A DNA stretch of 64,000 nucleotides, taken from positions 78,509,884 to 78,573,883 of the forward strand of contig CM043944.1 of the NCBI GenBank assembly GCA_014529385.2, in the 5' to 3' direction. Source of the DNA: Adiantum capillus-veneris. Its lineage: Eukaryota > Streptophyta > Polypodiopsida > Polypodiales > Pteridaceae. Of the stretch, positions 33,524 through 45,153 are shown piece after piece; position 1 is the first letter of the stretch; every line of letters begins with the position of its first letter. Under the pieces are notes generated by a model, which was not told the DNA's origin, did not search any database, and worked only from the letters and a program-made list of their open reading frames with translations. The position numbers were made by a program, and so were the translations under genes.

Positions 33524-35457
33524 GACATGTGCTTTTAGATCTATCTCAACATGGGACCAAAGGGAGAGAAGGCAACGGGTCCAAAAGGGAGATGGTCTAT
33601 CAAAGAGAAATGACCTTATAATGGAGCTTAAAAGGCCTTAGGGTTAGCTTCATTAAAGACCTCCAAAAGTTAGTGTTAAAAGTGCTTAGACCTAGGACCT
33701 TAAGCAAGATTTGGGGCTGACCTTGAGGTGGGAACCTTGCCCAAGCTTGAGGTGCTTGTCGTGCTTGCTGACTAAGGTGCTTGAGGTGATTTCCATGCTT
33801 GATAATTAAGGTTCTTGAGGTGGTTGTAATACTTGAAGCCTAAGGTGCTTGAGGTGCTAAAGTCAATGGGATCCCTACATAAAAATGGGGTGATCCTTGA
33901 AGCTAGGGAATGAGAGAGAACACACTCACACTCCCTCTTAAGACAAGCCAAGACTTAGAGGCAACAAGGACACATGTCAAGCCCCTACCCATGTTGCTCT
34001 CATGGTATGCCTAGATTCTATTGGATAGCCCTTAAAGCGGTCCAATGAGAATTAATTCCAATTAAATAATTATCTAAGCATTATTCAAGCCCTCTCTCTC
34101 AAAGGGGAAAGGAGGAAACTTGTCCAAATGCTACCCTTGTTTCTTGATATGACTAATGCATGTGATTGGCTAGTCTAGGGGAGGTCCATTCAAACCATTC
34201 CTTGAGCTAGAAGAAGGGGTCAACCCAAGCAAGGAGGGGTGTCTTGCTTATATACTCCCACTCACACACTCACACACTCACACACTCTCTCATTCTCATT
34301 GTGTGTTGAGTAAGAAATCCATCTCCTTCTCCAAGCTAGAGAAGTTGAGAGCCTACACCAACAACTATTGGCTATGGAATGCAAATCCAACCAAGAACCA
34401 TGCTCCAAAGTTCAAGCTTGCCATCTTCTTCATCCCCATTACTATGCTACTATGCTATGCTAAGCTACAAGTGTAATAACAAGTGAGGAGACTATTTCTT
34501 TCTTGTATTTTACTTCTTCTTCCTCTTCCCTTCCCTCACTCCCTGCTAGCTCTCTCCACCTTTGAAGGTGTTTGAGGTCTTGGGATTGAGATCGTGGATA
34601 TGTTAACACTTTTGCAAGTTAATTAAGGGCATAATTTTGGTGTATGAAGTCTACCATCTTCATTGCACGAATGAGGTCTCAAGGAACATAGGCTTGTATT
34701 GTACCAAGTCTCTCTTTATGGGGGAATGTATAATACAAAAGCCTTTTGGAGGGGGGGACTGGCTCCACATAAATCCGGTCCTCAACTCAACTGTTGTCAA
34801 TTTATCTAATCACTTATCTCTCTCTTTTACAAGTATTGTTCATGCCAAGCTAATTAGGTATAATTTTTATTTTGCTATCTTGCATCAATTATTCTTCTTA
34901 TGCTCTTTAAGAATTCTCTTAAAGGAAATTCTCACTATTGTTATTTCATTAAATCATAGAGTAGGCCTGTAGTAGACCAAAGAAAGATTTCAACAAGCAG
35001 CAACAAGCAATGTGTTGGAGATACTTGGCCTCACAGCTCCCATTCTTGTGGTGAGAGCTACAAATTAATGATAAGTACAATGGGGTCATACTTGCATTAA
35101 GAAGTCCAATGCCCCTGCAATCCTTTAATTATTGATACAGCATGCCTTGTTTGATTGTAGCAAAGCTAACTTCTCTCAAGTCAACAACAGGTTCTTACTC
35201 TGTATATCTATAAAAGATACAAAATGAGACAATTTTGTCTATCTGACATAGGTGAGCATTTACATCACCTTGTTTTGTTGGTTTTGCATTTTGCAGTAGT
35301 CTGGTGAAACTAGCACATAAGCCACTCCTTGAAAGTTTTTCACATGTATACAAAATCTTCTATGGGCAAAAATAATTGTAAGAAATGGTTTTGCTACCTC
35401 ATGATGGCCTAAGGAAAGGCAAGAGTTACATGATCATGACAATTGTGTGACCATGCT

Positions 35458-36960
35458 AGTTGGAAAATGATGTTGGGATTCTTATTCATTCCCTCTCTGA
35501 TCTACTTGGCACTTGGGTTATTTTTCGTGCATGAATCTTCAAGGTGGCTTGTCAAAAAAAATTCAAAGGCTTTGTAGTAAGGAGGATGTATCAAGTAGCA
35601 ACTTCATTGTACCCACATGCTCTCTGATTGAAATTGCACTTGATGAGGATATTTTAAGGTAGCTCAATAATTATTGAGTATAAGTAGCACATTTTAGCAC
35701 TTTTGAAGCTTGTGAGTATGGCCCCATGTACACTCTAGGTTCCAGACACTAATGACTTTTCTTATGCAAAACATCTGAAGGTGTGCATTCTTTTATTGTG
35801 TTGTGCATGCAGCTTCTCACTAGTGGCTATTGTTACTTACGCATTGCCCATACATTTTTTCAAGTTGGAAATGCCTCAAGTTTAGCATGTGATGCTCCTT
35901 GAAGATCCAAATGTTTTGAATGATCAAAAGCACATTAGTTGCGTTGTGAAGGCCAAGTGGATTGGTAGGCCAAAAGCATGTTCAAAGCAGCAAGCGTTAG
36001 CACAGCTAGTAGACCATATTGCTCACTTTATTGGTGATGCTTGTGGAAATGTCTTCTAGGCATGGAGTAGCTTAAAGGCTCTTTTTAAAACTCAATTATA
36101 GAACATGATTATTAACATTTTGAGTCATTGGGTCTCCTTTTAAGAGAAATGGCTCTATTAGTAGAGGGTTTGGGTGTGGGAGAAGCTCCAACTTTGCAAG
36201 AATACATTATTCAGTCTCTTAACTACACTTAAAATCTTGGCGTTCTCTCTTTTGTGTCTTATCATCATCAATCATGTGCCTAGAAGTGATGTTGTCTTTG
36301 CTACAGTGTCGGTCTTGAGTGTTGTTGTCTACGTCATCTTCTTTGTTACGGGGTTTGGCCCCATTCCCAACATGCTTTATGTGGAGATTTTCCCCAAAAT
36401 AGTTAGGAGGGTTTGCATAGGGATTCACTTGGAAGCTATGTGGATAAAAAATATTTTGGTGACAAAGCAGTTCCCTATACTAGATTCATCACTTGGCATT
36501 GCATCGATGTTTGCATTTTTTGCATTATTTTGCTTTAGTCGTATGGGGATTGTGCTATTTATTTTTTCCATTATATTTCAGTTTTGTATGCCATACTGGT
36601 TCTTATGGTTCTTGTTGGTAAGATTTGAGCTTTGGTAGCTTGTTTCTTGCGATCAAAACTCATGCTTGTAGTTTGGGGGTCATGATTGGCACATTGGATA
36701 TTATTCGCATAATTAAATATATGGCTGCCCAAAGTGAAGATGCACCCTTTGTACATGTGAAGGTGCTCTATTGTATATTATCAAGATTTCAACTTGGATA
36801 CACAGCCAGTTTTGGAAGGTTTTGTTATTGCATCACTTGTGGGAGCTACTTTAAGTATCACCTTTGCGGGGTTAGGAGCATACTTTCTTGGACGTCACAC
36901 AATGATATGCATTTTTGCAATATTGTATTGCATGGATTTCTTATTTTTTGTTCAAGAACA
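35458..36960 (+). pseudogene. Tonoplast monosaccharide transporter-like pseudogene, scrambled
   Basis: Four segments resemble the plant TMT/MSSP vacuolar sugar transporter family (12-helix MFS with a large central loop). 35458-35577 gives WKMMLGFLFIPSLIYLALG and HESSRWLVKK (helices 5-6 and the PESPRWL motif). 36146-36217 gives MALLVEGLGVGEAPTLQEYI, the characteristic loop motif. 36230-36570 gives FFVTGFGPIPNMLYVEIFP and following helices (C-terminal half). 36785-36960 gives DTQPVLEGFVIASLVGATLS and FLGRHTMICI, which belongs to the N-terminal half. The N-terminal segment thus lies downstream of the C-terminal ones. Stops and frame changes separate all segments. Confidence 0.78.
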
Positions 36961-37469
36961 TATTCTCAACATAATAGGGTTAGTACATGTAAGATAGGGG
37001 GGCTTTTAGAAATCCTCAAAATCCCATATGTAGGGGTTTATGTAAGTTATATTATCTCCATAGATAGGGGTTAGGTCACTATGCATGGCTCCATATATAG
37101 GGGAGTTTTGGCTCTAGGGTTGCTCGCAGGTGACGTCCCCTCGTAGGCAGTAGTGAATCCTAGTGAATCCCCCAGGGATGAAGAATATTTGATAGAAGAG
37201 AATATAATAGTGGAGACTAATTGTCTACCCCAAAAAAGGATATAGTTGTTCAAGAGAAGATGTGACAGAGATTCCTTTGATTCACAAGAAAGTCAAAATG
37301 AAGGTTGTGATAAAAACGTTATGAATGAGGATGAAGAAAGAGAGGATAATGTGTTAGACCATTTTGAAAATGAAATTGAAATTTAAATGTATGTTGACTT
37401 AAATGAAAACTAAACCTACAAAGAGATATGTGTGGCCATGCTCGAGGATGTGTAAATTTGGCCGGGATG

Positions 37470-38677
37470 ATGTCGTGCTATGGCACATTTACAATGTGAA
37501 ATTTAAATTTTCACCTCACTTTTTATGATTTTTAATATAAGGAAGAAAATGTTGCAATATACCATGGTTGCCACATTTGCACTCATGTGTATACATGTTG
37601 TAATCGTGTGCATACATGTTGTAGTCATGTGCATACAGGTTGTAATCATGTGCATACATGTTGTAGTTGCGTGCATACAGGTTGTAATCATGTAAAACGG
37701 TTGCCACAATAACAATCGTGTACATACCTTATTGGGGAGGCGAGGCCCTGGACATGGCACTCTTGCATGTTTTCTCACAATAAAACATGCCTCCTTTGGT
37801 TTAGAAATGTACATATGTCAATTGAATCATGGTGGCACACTCGTGTCACCTAGAAAGTTCAATGCCGGAGAACACCGCCCAAAAATAGCAATTGGTCTAC
37901 ATGGCAATCAATATTGTGATTAAAGGTCATGAAAAGTGGGGGGGAAAAAAGAGTTTTAGCATGAAAATTGAGCTTAAGGGATTTTTTTCTAACAAAAATG
38001 GCCAAAAGAGGCCATAAATGGTCGAAAATACCCATTTTTGGAAAAATGTGGCTCAAAATGCTGCATCACTCATGGTTCCATGACTCTACGCAAGGGGAGA
38101 GCTTGTTTAATTTGAAGAAGAATATCAACACTTCAAGTCTCTTTAAGAATGGAGAGACAAGCTTCTCCTATGGTGTGCTAATGCACTCCAGTGTTGTTCC
38201 TACCATGTATTCGAGCATGTAAAGGTTCCAATCAAGGATTTTTCTATTCAAAAATGTGTGTGGGCTTGTCTATGGAAGTGAACAATCTTGTAGCACTTGA
38301 TTGGAAAGCCTAGCACTGGCTCAAGCACAGTAACTTCACCAAATGGCAAACAAAGAGAATCTACAACAACCTTTTGTTCTAACCAAATTGGTTTTCAACA
38401 CTCATTAAGCAGTGGGGGAAGCACCAGATAGAATTGTGATGGGCATTGATAACAAGCAATATATGGGAACCTATCTTTCTTTGGAAGGCACTATGGATGA
38501 GCTGCGTCTATTGTAATTTAATTCTGGAAAAAGATTATGAGAGGCAAGCTTGTGGGAAACAAGCTAGCATGGCATCCTTTGTTCTTCACATTGAAGTAAG
38601 GTATCATCAATGGAACTTGAGAACAAAGGAAGGTCAACTATCAAGTTGCCCCAATCTCTAGGTGGAGACCTTACAAT
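37470..38677 (+). repeat. LTR of gypsy family 2, downstream copy
   Basis: Starts TGTCGTGCTATGGCACATTT after a purine-containing stretch (GGCCGGGATGA) and ends CTTACA just before a primer-like site. The first ~800 bases match 17636-18370. Between about 37590 and 37700 this copy has GTGCATACA/GTTGTAATC units in tandem that the other copy lacks. Sequence upstream (37260-37400) is rich in Glu/Asp codons and could be the 3' end of a polyprotein. Confidence 0.65.
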
Positions 38678-38678
38678 T

Positions 38679-38691
38679 GGTATTAGAGCCT
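38679..38691 (+). other. Primer-binding site, initiator-Met-like
   Basis: TGGTATTAGAGCC, one mismatch from the canonical TGGTATCAGAGCC, directly after the LTR. Confidence 0.7.
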
Positions 38692-39249
38692 TAAATTTAA
38701 AGTTTGGATTCTCAATGTTGTGCAGTCTTCTTGGGGTTGAATGCACGAATGCCTAGCTTGACAATGTTATCATGTTTGTTTTGTAGCACAAATTTACAGA
38801 TACCAATTGTTTAATTGTCTTTCAAGAAATGTACCACACTACTCTCCAATCACCAAGCTTCAAATTTCAAGAGAAAGTGTTCCTTGTTCTCAACAAGCTT
38901 TTTGCACCTCATGTAATTTTTGACCCACCTAACACCTAGTTATATACAAGTCGTTGGGTTTGCAGGTCAACCTTTACCATTCGAGCACGTCACATTGATC
39001 ACTTGAAAATGGACCTACACTAAACCAAGTGGGCTAAAGACTTAAAACTGACTTGACACTTCTTTATTTCAAGAAGCTCCCACAGATCGTCATGGTCATT
39101 GATGGAGTCATGATCCTTAATCAATGGCTTTATGATAAAATAACCTCCATAATCCTCACCAATTGAGTTGTTATTGACAATTACACTCATCCAACATTCA
39201 AGAAAATGAGTTTTGATGGGCTACCTCAAGCTTCCTTTTGGCGGATATG
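38692..39249. other. Stretch without a recognised gene
   Basis: It follows a gypsy family 2 primer site, so it should be leader or gag, but I cannot read any gag motif in it. Confidence 0.4.
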
Positions 39250-39262
39250 CAACGAGTAAACG

Positions 39263-40095
39263 CTAGCATAGAAGGAAATAAACCAACATATCAAACTGTC
39301 GGCCACTGCTACTGCCTCCATTTGAGTAGCACCGAGAAGGAGGGTGTCCCTTCCTACCACATTTGTTGCAAGATTTGTTTGTGTGGCAATCTTTCGCTAC
39401 GTGTCCCATTCTTCCACATTCATAACACTTTCGTCCGTTTGTCGATGTTGATGGTGAATATCTTCCCCTTGAAGATGTTGCGATGAAAACTTCTCCTGAT
39501 GGGGTGAGTGAACCTCTTTGCTTTCTTTCTTCTCCTTGGATTGAGTTGATTACATCTTGAAATGGTGGTGCTGGTTCTTTTTCTTCAAGAATTGTGACTA
39601 AGTGGTCATAAGAAGGTGGAAGTGCACTTAAAAGTATAGCCACTTTGTCATCTTCTGGATGTAAGTGAGCTGCGTGACAATGCTCTTAAGCCTGTTTACT
39701 AGGCTAGCAATGTCCTCCCCTTGAAGCATAGTAACTTTGTAAAGCTGTCTTTTAAGACTAACTTTGCTTCTTTTGGCTCTAGCTCCAAAATTACTTTCTA
39801 GGACATGCCAGGCTTCATGTGCATGCTTACATTCATCTATGAAATGCACATAGTTATCATGCAAAGAAGTGATGATAATTCCCAATGCTTATTCGTCTTT
39901 GGCCAAATTTTGTGCACTTGCTATGAGTGTAGATGCCCTAGTGTGCACTCCATCAGGTTCAGCTTGTTGCTCGAGGGCAGTGCTAATGACAGACCACAAA
40001 CATTTTTTCATAAGGTAGCCTCTTAATTTCGTTTGCCAAGTGTGAAATCCCTCACCATTGAATTTCTCTATTCCCTTGTCCCCCATTTGTGCCAA
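39263..40095 (-). pseudogene. copia-type gag with two zinc knuckles, third copia lineage
   Basis: On the minus strand from 40095: MAQMGDKGIEKFNGEGFHTW, LRGYLMKKCLW, a stop near 39889, then YVHFIDECKHAHEAWHVLES and KVSLKRQLYKVTMLQGEDI of the UBN2 domain. After a frameshift near 39640 come LSALPPSYDHLVTILEE and two CCHC knuckles, CYECGRMGHVAKDC and CNKCGRKGHPPSRC. The sequence ends just after them. Gag binds element RNA. Only one stop and one frameshift are seen, so it is younger than C1/C2. Its LTR is probably 41506-42412. Confidence 0.85.
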
Positions 40096-40217
40096 TAGAG
40101 GGGTCTTAGCTTAGGACACTCTCCTAGCCAGTGTCTGCCTCTTTACACGGTGCACAATTGATGATAGAAAAATTTAATTTGCAAAATTGTGCTTGGTTGC
40201 AATAATTTTAAGGGTTC

Positions 40218-40223
<6 letters not shown>

Positions 40224-40252
<29 letters not shown>
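40224..40252 (+). repeat. (GA)n microsatellite
   Basis: About 14 GA units, followed by a run of C and a short hairpin (TTTTGTGAAG ... CTTCACAAAA, about 40263-40313). Confidence 0.95.
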
Positions 40253-40253
<1 letters not shown>

Positions 40254-40255
<2 letters not shown>

Positions 40256-41490
40256 CCCCCTTTTTGTGAAGCTCCTCTTCACCGTTGCGTCGGTGAAGCC
40301 CCTCTTCACAAAAGTCACCTTTGGTCGGGTTTCTTTGATGCCTTTGAGGCTTTGAAAGCTTTAGGGTTTATTTGCTTTGGAAAAGCTCTTGAAGCTTGGC
40401 AGGGTCTTTGCTACAACTTGTAGAGAGCAAGACCTTGATCTTGGAGGCTTTGGACTTCTTGGAGGTGCTCGGAGGCTTGAGGCTTTGGTGTGCTTGTGAC
40501 TGGCCGCCAAGGTAATTTCTGGCATGTGGGAATGCGCCCTTGTGAAGGGGGTAAGCTTAGAAGGCCTTTGAGGGAGGCTTATAAAGTTGAAGGGAGCAAG
40601 CTGGCGGGACCCAATGCTTAGGACCCTGTGCTTAAGCAAGCTTGAAGTCGTCAACATCGTGGGAAGGAGGGGCCCGTAGGGGTGGACCCGAAATCGCTTT
40701 GAAAAACGGTTGAGCGCTTGGGCTTAAGGTCCGCGGCCGGTCGGAGGGGCGCGATCCGTGCAGTCGGTCGCCAGCTAATGAGAAAAGCCACCGGACGGGC
40801 GCCCGCAGAAGGGCGGTAGACTTTCCAGCCGGTCGGTGGCGGACCCGCCTGAAGGAAAAATTGGAGTTTGCCACAAGATTGAAGTCCGTCGGCCTTGCTC
40901 CTAACTTGTTGAACCCACGACCTTCCAAGGTTTACTAAGTAAAGTGCTTCAAGCTAAGCCAAGGGGCCCATTGGGCTCCACGTGAGTAATACACCAAAAA
41001 TAGGGTATTTCAATTCGGTTCTGCAGGGCTTCTCCCACAGAAACTCACACACACACATAACACACACACCCTTTTTTAGTAAAAAATTGGGGATGGAGTT
41101 TAAGGCGTTTTCGAGCTCAAATTGCAGAGTTGAAAGGCTCTATGGAAAGCTAATGAGAAGCACTTCGATAGGATGAGAGTGTTGTTAGGCAATTGCAAAA
41201 ATGGAGAGATTAATTGGAGGTGAAAATCACTAAAAATTTGACACAAAAGTGACTTAGAAATGCAAAAATTGGATGCTAATCTTTTCCCTAATCAAACCTA
41301 TCTAGCCATGGAGGGTAGTGGCCTCTTGGGTGTGCCAAGGACATGCCCACACACAACTAGATTAAGGCCTAATTAATGAGATGCAACTAGTCATGAAGAA
41401 TGTTAATGGGCCGTGATAATGAAATGCTAATGGAGATGCTAATGATTAACAAACACTAATGCATAATGAAAATCCTAGCTAGCACACCAT
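40254..41490. other. Probable retroelement leader with a GC-rich block
   Basis: No gene is recognised between the copia gag start and the primer-like site at 41491. The part at about 40690-40850 is strongly GC-rich (for example CCGCGGCCGG and GGACGGGCGCCCGC) compared with the A/T-rich surroundings. If the gag and the 41506-42412 LTR belong together, this is the untranslated leader. Confidence 0.45.
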
Positions 41491-41503
41491 GGCTCTCGTA
41501 CCA
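41491..41503 (-). other. Primer-binding-like site
   Basis: Minus strand TGGTACGAGAGCC, a variant of the Met-tRNA complement, two bases from the CCTAACA end of the LTR at 41506. Confidence 0.6.
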
Positions 41504-41505
41504 AA

Positions 41506-42412
<907 letters not shown>

Positions 42413-42488
42413 CGCCCCCCTTCGCGTCCATGTCGTCCTTGACATGACTGGTCCATGTCTTTTTTTGGTCTTTGGTGCGTTCCTTTGC

Positions 42489-42857
42489 TCAATAGAACCC
42501 CGGTGGCTTAATTATCTTCAAGTAGGATTCATATATGATGTTGTCAATGCTCACCATTGGCCCAAAAATATTGTTGTCATATGTGAAGAAACCTGTGTAG
42601 AAAGCCTCTTTGAAGGCTAGCATGTGGAAGCTCAGTAAAAAAATCAACCGCTGATAGAAATGATGTAGCACTTGTGGTGAGGGTTGAGTGGAGAGGTCGT
42701 AAGCCAATTTACTGAGAGTGTTGCCCATTGATAGTAGACTTGAGTCCATAGCTTTGTGCAGCGCAAAGTGTAAAAGGCCCAATTTCTTACTTGTTATTGA
42801 TTTAATATTTTGGCAAATTAAATAAGATGAAACATACTGATTAACATCACTTTTCAT
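42489..42857 (-). pseudogene. gypsy integrase zinc-region fragment
   Basis: The first ~30 residues (MKSDVNQYVSSYLICQNIKS and KKLGLLH) match the second half of the gypsy integrase zinc-binding domain (YVxxCxxCQxxK, with the first Cys now Tyr). After GLLH the similarity ends and the rest is not recognisable as integrase. It lies just upstream, on the minus strand, of the purine tract of the 41506-42412 LTR. Confidence 0.55.
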
Positions 42858-43680
42858 AAAAGGCCAATAAAAATCACGACATAAGTTTTGAAATGTAGCA
42901 GTGCACCCTCTATGTCAGGCATAGGGGTGTTTGTGAAACTCTTCAATGAGTTACAAACAAAAAGGTTTTATGACACACAATTTCTATTTAAAATAAAGGA
43001 AATTTTCTTATATAGTGTATTCCGAAATGTGTCCACAGAATTGTCAAGCACATGCAACCATGTTGTTTTGAGATCATCATCTTATGCATAAGTATCAGGC
43101 ATAGAGTCAAATGAGGTACCCCTAGCTGATCAATTTTGATTATCAAATCAATACCCATTTAATAATGTTTCCAAATCTTTCAAGCATGCACTACAATGGT
43201 CAATTCTTTGTCATATGTATTGAATTTGAATTTAGAAGGTTTAAATTTATGGCTCTCAACCCGCCATTAAAAAATCCTCAAACTGTGAGAAAAGAAGTCG
43301 TGCGAAGAATGGTGCGGAGTTTCAATTTGAGCAAAGAGCTTGTTTACAAGTACTAGGTATGTTTTCCCTTGATTTTTAATGGCTCGTTTGGCTTGCGTGT
43401 GAGAAACGAGTGGAAATTTTTGATGTTCAAAGGATTGCTTGGATAGAAAAGGTTTTGTTCTTATGGGTGAGAGTGAGTCAATGTGTACGTTTTGTAGTTG
43501 ATTGGTGGATTAAACTCATGTCGAAAAGGCATTTCCAAAGTCATATCAATACAATACAATGGTGCAACCAAAATTATATGTGTCCGTGAAAATTCACAAT
43601 GTAAACTTCAATGATTATTTGAGTCTTATAATTGAAATGTTTATTATTAAAATCAATTATAGTTTGTGGGTGAAGAGAAT
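42858..43680. other. Stretch without a recognised gene
   Basis: A/T-rich, no supported coding region. It lies between the integrase fragment and a protease remnant, where pol of the gypsy element would be expected if intact. Confidence 0.4.
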
Positions 43681-43689
43681 TTAGAGAGA

Positions 43690-45080
43690 GAGAGAGAGAG
43701 ATGTTGTGTCAATCGTGCAGAAATGAAATTATGACTACTATCATCATTTAAGAGAATTGTGATATCTTCACCCTTAGCTATGTCATTTACTTAAGTAAGG
43801 TGTGTGGAGATATACAAATACCTAAATAATAATTTCCATTGTCATCATATTTGGAATCATAACCCTCATCATAGCTGGCTTCAACTTCATTGTTGTCAAG
43901 GAGAGCATCTTTGATGAGGTTAATTGTTGCACCATTTGGACAGTTATTGTTGAAGGGTCTTTGGTTGGGGTTATGTATGACTCCATTGGGTTGGGCATTG
44001 GAATGACCATTGTTCTTAGTAGTGTTGTTTGGACGGTTGTTGGTGAAGGGTCTTTGGTTGGGGTTACGTGTGACTCCATTGGGTCGGCCATTGGAATGAC
44101 CATTGTTCTTAGTAGTGTTGTTTGGGCACTTATCTGCATAGTGGACAAACTAAAAACATTTAAAGCATTTTATCTTTTTTATACCATTGGAAACTTGAGC
44201 ATGATGTTGATTGGTTGAAGGATTTTGGTTGCCTCGCCAGCTGCATGTTGTTATTGGTATTGCCATGGGACTAAGAAGGTGTATCAAAATTATCAAATAT
44301 GCATCTCTTGAAGAAATTGCGACTTTGATTTCTATTTCTGTCAAAGTTAGGAAAGAAAAGAACTTTCTTGTTATGATAAAATAGTATTAGTAGGTTGATT
44401 AGTATGGGTTTGTTGTCCACCTTTCTTCTTCTTCAAAATAAGGGCCAAGTTAATAGCTTTTGATAGTGAATCTGGCTCAAACATATCTAACTCAGCACCA
44501 ATCTAGAGTGCTAACAGTGATATGTACTTACACTTTAGTTTCATGTGGCTGACATTTTCAATGGCTTGTAGGTGAATGAGATTGTTCTAGAAAAGATCAG
44601 TGTAGGCATGTACATCTTCATTTCTACCTTGACAAGTAAAACCCCACTGACGGTGTGCTTTAGCTTTATAGTGTGTGTATAGGAAGTGGGGTGGGGTAGA
44701 AACAAATTTTTAAATGCTTGTCAAGTTTGTGGTCGTCTATCGTGTTGTTTGGTGGCATGTCACCATAGTGCGTCACTACTGATGAGGTAATTTGAAGCAC
44801 ATTTAAGCATGTGACGTTCAGTGAATTCTTCTTCATGAAAGTAATCATCTAAGTGATTAACCCATGCCAGAACAGTGCTAGCATCTTTAGTGCCGGCAAA
44901 GTATTTGAAAGCGAAAGTCTTTTTGGTAATTTTAACTTGCCTTGGAGCAGGTGCAATTTTGACACGTGCAATATGCAATAGCTTGTTTTCCAGTTCTTGT
45001 CTTTGCATGCGCTCATATGCGAGTGATTTTTGCAAATCTTTGAGTTGTTCTATGGAAGATGAGCCATGATGGCATGCTTT
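43690..45080 (-). pseudogene. gypsy gag and protease remnant, fourth gypsy lineage
   Basis: Minus strand from about 45080: an N-terminal helix (LQKSLAYERMQRQELENKLL), then the gag core KDASTVLAWVNHLDDYFHEE and ERHMLKCASNYL. A knuckle follows with a stop inside (CFKCF, stop, FVHYADKC at about 44150), then an Asn/Pro-rich tandem repeat. The last part (about 43770-43690) resembles a protease start, ILLNDDSSHNFISARLTQ, with DDS in place of DTG/DSG. Many frame breaks. Its primer site is probably at 46635. Confidence 0.7.
43960..44135 (-). repeat. Two-copy tandem repeat in gag (about 93 bp)
   Basis: The plus-strand segment GGAATGACCATTGTTCTTAG with flanking GGGTCTTTGGTTGGGGTTA occurs twice, about 93 bases apart. 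On the coding strand this doubles a ~31-residue Asn/Pro-rich unit (NNTTKNNGHSN ... NPNQRPF), keeping frame. Confidence 0.85.
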
Positions 45081-45115
45081 TCTTTTCTGTAATATTAAAA
45101 CTAATTTCTTTTAAT

Positions 45116-45118
<3 letters not shown>

Positions 45119-45152
<34 letters not shown>
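45119..45152 (+). repeat. (TG)n microsatellite
   Basis: About 17 TG units. Confidence 0.97.

Positions 45153-45153
<1 letters not shown>

Larger units (their letters stand above)
27505..34955 (+). mobile_element. Ty3/gypsy chromovirus-like element, family 1 copy B, 5' truncated
   Basis: Order: end of the CCHC knuckle, protease, RT, RNase H, integrase, chromodomain and 3' LTR. The LTR is split by the compact X element (31381-33523). The 5' end is missing: at 27504 family 2 RT passes directly into family 1 sequence, out of frame. It is the opposite-strand counterpart of copy A at 1-4955. Numerous stops mean it is inactive. Confidence 0.88.
31278..34955 (+). repeat. 3' LTR of gypsy family 1 copy B, interrupted
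   Basis: Starts TGTCATAAAATTTAATATC at 31278 after a purine tract (AAGAGAGAGG). It is cut after 31380 by the X insertion and resumes at 33529. The joined pieces give about 1.53 kb, close to copy A's LTR. A CTTGAGGTGC minisatellite lies at 33725-33870 and a (CACTCACA)n tract at 34258-34290. The right end is estimated by alignment with copy A. Confidence 0.75.

Noticed and set aside
40632-40928. 98-codon minus-strand ORF in the GC-rich block
   Set aside because: Openness is explained by high GC content. No family resemblance or conserved neighbour.
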